A stretch of 9,496 nt of DNA, from positions 1 through 9,496 of the forward strand of contig CAZVDE010000058.1 in NCBI GenBank assembly GCA_964626065.1, read 5' to 3'. Source of the stretch: UBA3910 sp964626065. Its GTDB lineage: Bacteria > Bacillota > Limnochordia > Darwinibacteriales > Darwinibacteriaceae. The number at the start of each line of letters is the position of its first letter. The stretch's first letter is position 1. A program made the position numbers and the translations under genes. Of this stretch, positions 1 through 4,844 are shown one piece after another. A model generated the notes under the pieces. It was not told the origin of the DNA and made no database searches. It saw only the letters and a list, made by a program, of their open reading frames with translations.

Positions 1-13
1 TCCCCGCTGCCCG

Positions 14-22
14 TTATGCACA
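14..22 (+). promoter_or_regulatory. DnaA box (TTATGCACA)
   Basis: Exact match to TTATNCACA at the left edge of the upstream cluster, pointing toward dnaA. It is about 90 bp from the next exact box, so it is probably an outlying member of the array. Confidence 0.7.
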
Positions 23-109
23 ACTTCACAACAATTTGTTTGGAGCGCTGTGGAAATCTTTCTTAAACACATGTTCCCGTCCGCAAACACCCCATTAAAC
101 GGGCATTTA

Positions 110-141
110 TTATCCACATCTTGGGGATAACTTGGGGATAA
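110..141. promoter_or_regulatory. Helically phased DnaA-box array
   Basis: A perfect TTATCCACA on the + strand (110-118) is followed by two reverse-oriented TGGGGATAA sites (122-130 and 133-141), each one base from TGTGGATAA. The two latter sites lie in an exact tandem repeat of TTGGGGATAA with an 11-bp period, close to one helical turn. The three sites therefore occupy nearly the same DNA face. Another near match (TGTGGAAAA, 158-166) follows. Box identity is seen in the sequence; cooperative binding is inferred. Confidence 0.7.
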
Positions 142-197
142 ACCCCGCAGCCGGCCCTGTGGAAAACTGTTTTGCCCCCATTTTAAACTGGGATTAT

Positions 198-215
198 CAA
201 TTGTTTATACAATTG
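198..215. repeat. Inverted repeat CAATTGT-N4-ACAATTG
   Basis: Two 7-bp arms (198-204 and 209-215) flank TTAT, giving an AT-rich dyad of operator-like size between DnaA boxes. It is not itself a DnaA box. It could be the site of a dimeric regulator or help local melting; no specific factor can be named. Confidence 0.5.
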
Positions 216-247
216 GGTCTCCTTTGCGTAAATCCCATTTCGACACG

Positions 248-256
248 TGTGCATAA
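248..256 (-). promoter_or_regulatory. DnaA box (TGTGCATAA)
   Basis: Exact reverse-orientation match to TTATNCACA. It is the first of four exact boxes of this orientation between here and dnaA, and lies just upstream of an AT-rich run (265-280). Confidence 0.72.
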
Positions 257-316
257 CATTGGGGAAAAAAATATCTTTTTACCCTAAACAGCTGGTTACG
301 ACAGTTTGTTTCTACC

Positions 317-345
317 TGTGGATAACTTGTTCGTTTTGTGGATAA
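317..345 (-). promoter_or_regulatory. Pair of perfect DnaA boxes, 20-bp spacing
   Basis: Two identical consensus TGTGGATAA sites at 317-325 and 337-345 share orientation and are exactly 20 bp apart, about two helical turns. They have the strongest consensus in the upstream region and are the best candidates for high-affinity DnaA anchoring or dnaA autoregulation. Confidence 0.85.
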
Positions 346-347
346 CC

Positions 348-377
348 CCTGAAGCCTCATTGGCAATCCGCTTCAGG
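348..377. repeat. 8-bp inverted repeat with 14-nt loop
   Basis: CCTGAAGC (348-355) and GCTTCAGG (370-377) are perfect reverse complements separated by 14 nt. The element sits between the DnaA boxes at 337-345 and 390-398. No T-run follows, so it is not an intrinsic terminator. It could be a protein-binding dyad or a hairpin in the dnaA leader if transcription starts upstream. Confidence 0.5.
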
Positions 378-389
378 AACGGCGCGTAT

Positions 390-398
390 TGTGAATAA
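390..398 (-). promoter_or_regulatory. DnaA box (TGTGAATAA)
   Basis: Exact reverse-orientation match to TTATNCACA, the closest box to the dnaA start (about 100 bp upstream). Its position suits autoregulation of dnaA, although no promoter could be placed with confidence. Confidence 0.7.
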
Positions 399-496
399 CC
401 CCACAGTCGCCCTTTTACGCCGCAGAACGAAAAAGCAGGGATCCTGACCGGAAATCAAGAAATGAGGACGTACCGTTTTGTTTGGGAGGGTAGCTG

Positions 497-1885
497 ATGG
501 AACAATTAAACCAGTTATATTTGGTCTGGGACGAAGTGCTGGCGATTATGGCCGGCGAACTGGCCGCACCGTCCTTTGATGCTTGGTTAAAAAATAGTAG
601 GCCGGTTCAGCTGGAAGGCAGTATCCTCTATGTTGAGTTCCCCAATGAATTCACCAAGGACTGGGTCGAAGCACGCTACACCAATCCGCTTCATAAGACA
701 CTGCGGCAGGTGGTCAACAGAGATTGGGATATCCGCTTCGTAATACCGAGGGGAGTCAAACCGCTGGCCGCTACACCCAGCATCCCGGAACCGCAGCACA
801 ATCGGAACCAGATGGGAACGACGGTGCCCGAATCGGCTCCACAGGAGGCCGTACCCGAGTCGTCCGTATTAAACCGGCGTTATACATTTGATTCTTTCGT
901 AGTCGGCAACTCCAATCGCTTCGCCCACGCCGCATCCCTCGCGGTTGCGGAAGGGCCTGCCAAAGCATATAACCCCCTGTTCCTTTACGGGGGAGTGGGT
1001 CTGGGTAAAACACATCTAATGCATGCCATCGGCCATCATGCTTTAGCTCGCAACCCGGGGCTTTCCGTTTATTATGTGACTTCTGAGACTTTTACGAACG
1101 ATCTGATTACGGCCATTGGTAAAAAATCCATGATCGATTTTCGTAATAAATACCGTAATGTCGACATTCTCCTGGTGGATGACATCCAATTCGTGGCAGG
1201 AAAAGAATCCACACAGGAAGAATTTTTTCATACCTTTAATGCGCTTTATGAGGCCAACCGCCAGTTAATCATATCCTCCGATCGGCCCCCAAAAGATATC
1301 CCGACACTGGAAGAACGCCTGCGCAGCAGGTTTGAGTGGGGCTTGATTACCGATATCCAGCCGCCCGATCTGGAAACCCGCATAGCCATTTTAAAAAAGA
1401 AGGCGTCTTTGGATAATTTAATCATCGATGCGGAAGTCCTCCATTATATAGCGACACACATTCAATCCAACATTCGCGAACTGGAGGGCGCCCTTGTGCG
1501 GGTGACCGCCTATGCCGACCTACACGATGCGGCAGTAGATTTAAACTTGGTAACGAAAGCCCTGCAGGATATTATTAAAGCACCCGCCAACAGGCCGGTG
1601 ACAATTGATGTAATCCAAGGCGCGGTTGCCAAACATTTCAGCATTAAGACTGCGGAGATGAAATCGAAAAGGCGCACACGCAACATTACCTTTCCAAGGC
1701 AGATTGCTATGTATTTAGCGCGCGATTTGACAGATAACTCCCTGACCGAAATCGGTGCCGCCTTCGGGGGCCGTGATCATACCACTGTAATTCATGCCTA
1801 CGACAAAATCGAAAGCGAGCTCAAACTTGATCCCATGCTAAAAAATACGATTGAAGAACTAATCGAACGAATTCACCGCGCTTGA
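497..1885 (+). CDS. dnaA: Chromosomal replication initiator DnaA
   Basis: DnaA is the AAA+ ATPase that binds DnaA boxes, forms a filament on one origin strand, melts DNA and recruits the replicative helicase. The 462-residue protein has all four domains. Domain I (about 1-83) carries the helicase/partner interaction. Domain II (about 84-126) is a Pro/Gln-rich linker. The AAA+ core (about 127-345) has Walker A GGVGLGKT (165-172), Walker B ILLVDDIQF (224-232), sensor I near 258-262, box VII RLRSRFEWG (274-282, probable Arg finger within) and sensor II around NIRELEGAL (325-333). Domain IV has the DNA-binding signature GGRDHTTVIHA (424-434). Length is normal for the family. The ATG follows GGGAGGG (484-490) at good spacing. 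No key residue is missing. DnaA boxes on both sides suggest autoregulation, as in B. subtilis. Confidence 0.99.
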   Translation: MEQLNQLYLVWDEVLAIMAGELAAPSFDAWLKNSRPVQLEGSILYVEFPNEFTKDWVEARYTNPLHKTLRQVVNRDWDIRFVIPRGVKPLAATPSIPEPQHNRNQMGTTVPESAPQEAVPESSVLNRRYTFDSFVVGNSNRFAHAASLAVAEGPAKAYNPLFLYGGVGLGKTHLMHAIGHHALARNPGLSVYYVTSETFTNDLITAIGKKSMIDFRNKYRNVDILLVDDIQFVAGKESTQEEFFHTFNALYEANRQLIISSDRPPKDIPTLEERLRSRFEWGLITDIQPPDLETRIAILKKKASLDNLIIDAEVLHYIATHIQSNIRELEGALVRVTAYADLHDAAVDLNLVTKALQDIIKAPANRPVTIDVIQGAVAKHFSIKTAEMKSKRRTRNITFPRQIAMYLARDLTDNSLTEIGAAFGGRDHTTVIHAYDKIESELKLDPMLKNTIEELIERIHRA

Positions 1886-1893
1886 GCGTAAGG

Positions 1894-1902
1894 TGTGGAA
1901 AA
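1894..1902 (-). promoter_or_regulatory. Near-consensus DnaA box (TGTGGAAAA)
   Basis: One mismatch from TGTGGATAA, just after the dnaA stop. The same variant occurs at 158-166, and its complement TTTTCCACA at 2017-2025, so this organism uses the form repeatedly. Confidence 0.55.
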
Positions 1903-2016
1903 CCCCGGGATAGCGCTTCGGCCTTTTTTTATCGATGTGGGCGGTGTGGAAGAAAAATGACAGCGATCAACAACTTATCCTTTCGCCTTTTCCTTCATAC
2001 AGCGGCGTTGTCCGAG

Positions 2017-2033
2017 TTTTCCACATTTACACA
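2017..2033 (+). promoter_or_regulatory. DnaA-box pair anchoring the unwinding site
   Basis: TTTTCCACA (2017-2025, one mismatch) is followed immediately by ATTTACACA (2025-2033, two mismatches, sharing one base). In Bacillus-type origins, boxes directly before the DnaA-trios load the DnaA filament onto one strand. The second site ends four bases (GACC, 2034-2037) before the first trio. The first site is a confident call; the second is tentative. Confidence 0.7.
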
Positions 2034-2037
2034 GACC

Positions 2038-2055
2038 CTACTACTATTATTACTA
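2038..2055 (-). promoter_or_regulatory. DnaA-trio array (origin unwinding element)
   Basis: Six contiguous trinucleotides on the + strand read CTA CTA CTA TTA TTA CTA. On the other strand this is 3'-GAT GAT GAT AAT AAT GAT-5', matching the DnaA-trio motif that binds DnaA on single-stranded DNA. The array lies beside DnaA boxes, in the expected gap and next to AT-rich DNA. Motif and position are seen directly; function is inferred from work on B. subtilis. Confidence 0.85.
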
Positions 2056-2103
2056 AAAAGATCTATCTTAACGGTTCGACGGTCAAAAAAACACCTAATC
2101 CAC

Positions 2104-2111
2104 AAGGAGGT
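2104..2111 (+). promoter_or_regulatory. dnaN ribosome binding site (AAGGAGGT)
   Basis: A near-ideal Shine-Dalgarno sequence. It decides the start of dnaN: ATG at 2112 is too close, whereas ATG at 2118 has normal spacing of about 7 nt from GGAGG. Confidence 0.9.
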
Positions 2112-2117
2112 ATGTTT

Positions 2118-3206
2118 ATGCATTTTCAAATTTCCGGTTCCGAATTACTCTCTCTAGTCAGTTTGGTTGAAAAGGCTGTAGCTCCAACCGATGCAGTACC
2201 GGCCTTAACCGGTATCCATTGTGCCGCGAAAGATGACAAACTCACCCTAACTGCCAATAATTTGCAGCTTGCCATCCAAAGCAGCGCACCTTGCACCGTT
2301 TTTAAACCGGGAGAATACATCCTGGACGGCCGCCTTTTTGCGGAATTGGTTCGAAAACTGCCCAGTGATAATGTTGTTATGGAGTACAAGAATGATCAAG
2401 TCGCGATTACCGCGGCCACAATGGAGTTTTTCCTCAACACTATTATCGCCGATGAATTTCCGGCCTATCCCAAATGCTCAGAAAAGGTATTGGCAATTAC
2501 CGATCGGGAATTAGAACGCCTGATCCGCAACAGCAGCTTTGCAACCTCTACTGACGATCACCAGCCCATTTTCTCGGGGGTCTTGGTTGAAATCGGGGAA
2601 GAGGGATTTCAATTTATTGCTACAGATTCTAACCGCCTGGCGTATGCCAAGGCGGCCAGCGGGGAAGCACAGGTACAAAACCGTCAATTCATTGTCCCCA
2701 AGGCCAACTTGCTGGAATTAAACCGCTGCCTGCCCCTAACAGAAGAAGTGGTACAAGTTTTTTATGGCGATAATCAGTTGGCCTTTGAATTTGACAGCAC
2801 AATTTTTACCACCCGTCTCATTGATGGTAAGTTTCCCAATTACCGCGCCGTTTTGTTTACGGAACAGGAAACGTCCGTAATCATCAAGCGGCGGCAGTTC
2901 ATTGAAGCTTTGGAGCGTGCATCCCTATTTACACGCGTAGAAAAAGTGCCCGTGATCATTCAAGTCACGGACGGGGTGCTGGAGATCGGCACCACATCTC
3001 GTTTAGGCAAAGCCCAAGAACAATACAACGTTGAACAGCGCGGTAAGAATGAAAAGGCGGCCTATTCACCGAAATTCATTTTGGATATGCTAAAAACAAT
3101 GGCAGGAGAACAAGTGGAGTTTAGATTCGAAGGATCTCGGCAGGCCCTCATTAAACCTGAGGACAGCGAGGACCATCTCTACATTCTCATGCCTGTCAGA
3201 ATCTGA
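2118..3206 (+). CDS. dnaN: DNA polymerase III beta subunit (sliding clamp)
   Basis: DnaN forms a dimeric ring around DNA that tethers the replicative polymerase and serves as a docking hub for repair and mismatch proteins. From ATG 2118 the product is 362 residues beginning MHFQISGSELL, normal for the family, with three clamp domains of about 120 residues each. Typical features include FxAELVRKLP near residues 73-82, the DEFPAYP element, FxATDSNRLAYA in the middle domain, DGKFPNYRAV leading to the third domain, and the near-invariant end YILMPVRI, which helps form the binding pocket. The same frame is open back to 1935, but that extension crosses the unwinding region and has no clamp similarity, so it is excluded. 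yaaA follows after 11 nt. Confidence 0.98.
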   Translation: MHFQISGSELLSLVSLVEKAVAPTDAVPALTGIHCAAKDDKLTLTANNLQLAIQSSAPCTVFKPGEYILDGRLFAELVRKLPSDNVVMEYKNDQVAITAATMEFFLNTIIADEFPAYPKCSEKVLAITDRELERLIRNSSFATSTDDHQPIFSGVLVEIGEEGFQFIATDSNRLAYAKAASGEAQVQNRQFIVPKANLLELNRCLPLTEEVVQVFYGDNQLAFEFDSTIFTTRLIDGKFPNYRAVLFTEQETSVIIKRRQFIEALERASLFTRVEKVPVIIQVTDGVLEIGTTSRLGKAQEQYNVEQRGKNEKAAYSPKFILDMLKTMAGEQVEFRFEGSRQALIKPEDSEDHLYILMPVRI

Positions 3207-3217
3207 GAGGCGGAACG

Positions 3218-3436
3218 ATGGAGGAAATTAAAATCAAAACAGACACCATTCAGCTTGATCAATTGCTGAAATGGGCTAATGTGGTGGCTTCTGGCGGGGA
3301 AGGGAAGTTTTTAATTCAAAGCGGAGCAGTTTTCGTGAACGGAGAGGTGGAAAAACGCCGGGCGGCGAAAATAAAACCCGGCGATATTGTTGAACTTGCC
3401 GGGCAAACAAAATTCATTGTCGGTCGTGAACCCTAA
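3218..3436 (+). CDS. yaaA: S4-domain RNA-binding protein YaaA
   Basis: A 72-residue protein that is essentially one S4 domain. The core (about 11-60) holds LDQLLKWANVVASGGEGKFLIQSGAVFVNGEV, followed by the basic KRRAAKIKPGD segment; S4 domains of this form bind structured RNA. The B. subtilis protein in this locus (yaaA, also called rlbA) has been linked to 50S ribosome assembly; it is unrelated to E. coli YaaA. Size and place between dnaN and recF are standard for Firmicutes. A purine-rich GAGAGG (3205-3210) precedes the ATG at suitable spacing and overlaps the dnaN stop. The stop overlaps the recF start by one base (TAATG), implying translational coupling. The family is certain; the precise role here is inferred. 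Confidence 0.93.
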   Translation: MEEIKIKTDTIQLDQLLKWANVVASGGEGKFLIQSGAVFVNGEVEKRRAAKIKPGDIVELAGQTKFIVGREP

Positions 3437-4557
3437 TGTACATCAAAAGACTGAACCTCTTCAACTTTAGAAATTACGAGCAGCAGGCGCTGGAGTTGGG
3501 TTCAGGCCTGAATATCTTTGTGGGGGACAATGCGCAGGGAAAAACGAACCTTTTGGAAGCAATTTATGTTCTCTCACTGAGTAAGTCTTACCGCACCGGC
3601 CGTGAGGCAGAATTAATTAGGCACGGTGAGCAGCGGGCAACTATCCAAGCCAAGGTGCAGAAAATGGCCGTTTTGGATCTGGAAGTTACCGTGAGCCAAA
3701 CGGGCCCCAAAAAACTGCTCGTTAACGGCAAAACAACCGGGGCGAATTCTTTTATGGGCCGGCTGAACATAGTGTTATTTACCCCGGACAGCTTACAGCT
3801 GGTGAAGGGTTCGCCGGGTGATCGGCGGCGTTTTTTAGATATTCAAATCTGTCAGATCGATGCGGTCTACCGCAGCACTTTGTTGAAATATCAAAGGGTG
3901 CTGCGGCAGCGCAATACCCTGCTTAAAGAGATACCCCACAAGCGAGCACTCCTCAGCCAGCTGCCCGCGTGGGATGGCCAGTTGGTGGCATTAGGTTCGC
4001 GGATTGTGCTGCGCCGCACACAAGTGGTGGCAGCCTTAGAGAAATATGCCGCAGCCGCGCACGAAACAATCAGCAGGGAGCGGGAGCACCTGACAATCGC
4101 TTATCAACCCTTTTTTGCCGGCACCAAGGCTGAAGACGGCGCAACCGAACCGCAAATAGAGGCGGTAACGGATATTTTCCGGCGGCAGGTACAAGAAAAG
4201 AGGGAAGAAGAGATCTACAGGGGCCACACGCTAGTGGGCCCTCAGCGAGACGATCTTATTTTTTCCATTAATGGGCGGGATCTTAGAACATACGGCAGCC
4301 AGGGGCAGCAAAGAACAGCGGTACTCGCCTACATTTTGGCGGAACTGGAACTGATGATTGCCGAAACGGGTGAGCATCCCGTTGTTCTTTTAGATGATGT
4401 GCTCTCCGAACTCGATCAGTCTCGACGTTCCTTTCTGCTTTCCATATTAAATAAAAAAGCGCAGACCATTGTGACCACAACCAGCCTGGAAAGTTTCCCC
4501 GGCGAATTGATGGATCAGGTAGCCACCTTCGAAATTAGGACGGGGAAAATAATGTGA
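3436..4557 (+). CDS. recF: DNA replication and repair protein RecF
   Basis: RecF is an SMC/ABC-like ATPase that, with RecO and RecR, helps load RecA at single-strand gaps and stalled forks. The 373-residue protein starts with the family hallmark YIKRLNLFNFRNYE. It has Walker A GDNAQGKT (30-37) within the segment leading to NLLEAIYVLSLSKSYR, the GSPGDRRRFLD segment that follows an LFTPDSL element, a middle alpha-helical lobe (about 140-250), the ABC signature YGSQGQQRT (about 286-294) and Walker B VVLLDDVLSELD (about 316-327), where the acidic pair binds magnesium and catalyses hydrolysis. All ATPase motifs are intact and length is typical. The ATG shares one base with the yaaA stop and has no strong ribosome site of its own, so translation is probably coupled. 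Confidence 0.98.
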   Translation: MYIKRLNLFNFRNYEQQALELGSGLNIFVGDNAQGKTNLLEAIYVLSLSKSYRTGREAELIRHGEQRATIQAKVQKMAVLDLEVTVSQTGPKKLLVNGKTTGANSFMGRLNIVLFTPDSLQLVKGSPGDRRRFLDIQICQIDAVYRSTLLKYQRVLRQRNTLLKEIPHKRALLSQLPAWDGQLVALGSRIVLRRTQVVAALEKYAAAAHETISREREHLTIAYQPFFAGTKAEDGATEPQIEAVTDIFRRQVQEKREEEIYRGHTLVGPQRDDLIFSINGRDLRTYGSQGQQRTAVLAYILAELELMIAETGEHPVVLLDDVLSELDQSRRSFLLSILNKKAQTIVTTTSLESFPGELMDQVATFEIRTGKIM

Positions 4558-4571
4558 GGAAGGGGACGGCG

Positions 4572-4814
4572 ATGTTTTTGCATTTAGGAAAAGATGTGAT
4601 GATTCCCACCAAAACAGTGATTGGCATTGTGAATTTGGCGGATTATCAATCGGAAATCAATGAGATCTTCCTTAAAACCGCCGAAGAGGAAGGATTTGTG
4701 ATACAATTAGGAGAGGAACCCATTTCCTGCGTTATTACTTCTCGCTGTGTTTATCTTTCTCCCATTTCTGTGCAGACGCTTAGTAAGCGTGCCTGCCGGG
4801 GTTATTCAAGTTAG
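4572..4814 (+). CDS. remB: RemB/YaaB-family DUF370 regulatory protein
   Basis: A small DUF370 protein of 80 residues starting MFLHLGKDVMIPTKTVIGIVN. The MxLHLG start, the DxxxSxI-like stretch, the CVITSRCVYLSPIS segment and TLSKRA near the end are the pattern of B. subtilis YaaB/RemB, encoded at the same place between recF and gyrB. RemB and its paralogue RemA affect biofilm-matrix genes in B. subtilis, and RemA binds DNA; the role in this organism is unknown. I chose ATG 4572, preceded by GAGGAAGGGG, because similarity begins there. An in-frame GTG at 4554, overlapping the recF stop, would add six unrelated residues (VRKGTA, the V read as Met at initiation). No membrane segment is visible. 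The 3' end contains a perfect DNA hairpin (4772-4796). Confidence 0.9.
   Translation: MFLHLGKDVMIPTKTVIGIVNLADYQSEINEIFLKTAEEEGFVIQLGEEPISCVITSRCVYLSPISVQTLSKRACRGYSS
4772..4796 (+). repeat. Hairpin at the 3' end of remB
   Basis: ACGCTT (4776-4781) and AAGCGT (4785-4790) form a perfect 6-bp stem with loop AGT. It extends outward by GCAG/CTGC (4772-4775 with 4793-4796) past a two-base bulge (GC, 4791-4792). No T-tract follows, so it is not a standard terminator. It sits 49 nt before gyrB and may be an mRNA processing or stability element, or a chance result of the conserved TLSKRA coding. Confidence 0.5.
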
Positions 4815-4826
4815 AATCTGAGTGGT

Positions 4827-4834
4827 AAGGAGAG
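4827..4834 (+). promoter_or_regulatory. gyrB ribosome binding site (AAGGAGAG)
   Basis: The only strong Shine-Dalgarno sequence in the remB-gyrB gap. It lies 10-12 nt before TTG 4845, slightly long, and an in-frame stop at 4839-4841 rules out any start further upstream. Together these fix the TTG start. Confidence 0.75.
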
Positions 4835-4844
4835 TCGGTAGATC

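Larger units (their letters stand above)
1..496. other. oriC: Upstream half of bipartite oriC (dnaA 5' region)
   Basis: This 496-bp stretch has no credible gene. It lies directly before dnaA and is rich in DnaA boxes. Exact TTATNCACA matches are at 14-22 and 110-118 (+ orientation) and at 248-256, 317-325, 337-345 and 390-398 (- orientation, read as TGTGNATAA). One-mismatch matches are at 63-71 (TTAAACACA), 122-130 and 133-141 (TGGGGATAA), and 158-166 (TGTGGAAAA). By analogy with B. subtilis, a cluster upstream of dnaA plus a second in the dnaA-dnaN gap forms a bipartite origin, and the upstream cluster also lets DnaA regulate its own gene. An AT-rich run at 265-280 could melt easily, but the better unwinding site is downstream of dnaA. 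I could not assign a convincing dnaA promoter. rpmH, usually upstream and divergent, is not within the window. Confidence 0.88.
1886..2117. other. oriC: dnaA-dnaN gap: downstream oriC with unwinding region
   Basis: This 232-bp non-coding gap corresponds to the B. subtilis incC/DUE region. It holds degenerate DnaA boxes (TGTGGAAAA at 1894-1902; TTTTCCACA at 2017-2025; overlapping ATTTACACA at 2025-2033), then six DnaA-trios and AT-rich DNA with a small dyad AAGAT-CT-ATCTT (2058-2069). The order box - short GC-richer spacer - trios - AT-rich DNA is the published basal unwinding layout of Bacillus-type origins. Open frames crossing this gap (for example one entering dnaN from 1935) lack family similarity before the DnaN start and are treated as spurious. 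A separate dnaN promoter probably lies here but I could not place one. Confidence 0.87.

Noticed and set aside
261..290. A-run and T-run block as the main DNA unwinding element or dnaA promoter
   Set aside because: AT-rich, but it lacks DnaA-trios and has no acceptable -35/-10 pair. The dnaA-dnaN gap is a much better unwinding site.
1905..1930. GC-rich stretch with CTTCGG followed by seven T residues after dnaA, looking like an intrinsic terminator
   Set aside because: The stem around the TTCG loop is only two base pairs before a C-C mismatch, and the wider CCG/CGG pairing needs G-U pairs and a large loop. Too weak to call.
1935..2117. Upstream in-frame extension of dnaN giving a 423-residue protein
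   Set aside because: The extra 61 residues show no clamp similarity and are encoded by the DnaA-trio unwinding region. AAGGAGGT at 2104-2111 points to ATG 2118.
1882..2157. Possible 91-residue gene in the dnaA-dnaN gap
   Set aside because: It overlaps dnaA, the DnaA boxes and the dnaN start, has no ribosome site, and its sequence resembles no family I recognise.
4699..4707. TGATACAAT inside remB as an extended -10 promoter for gyrB
   Set aside because: The -10 matches five of six with a TG extension, but there is no -35 at 16-18 bp upstream and the match lies in conserved coding sequence. Possible but unsupported.
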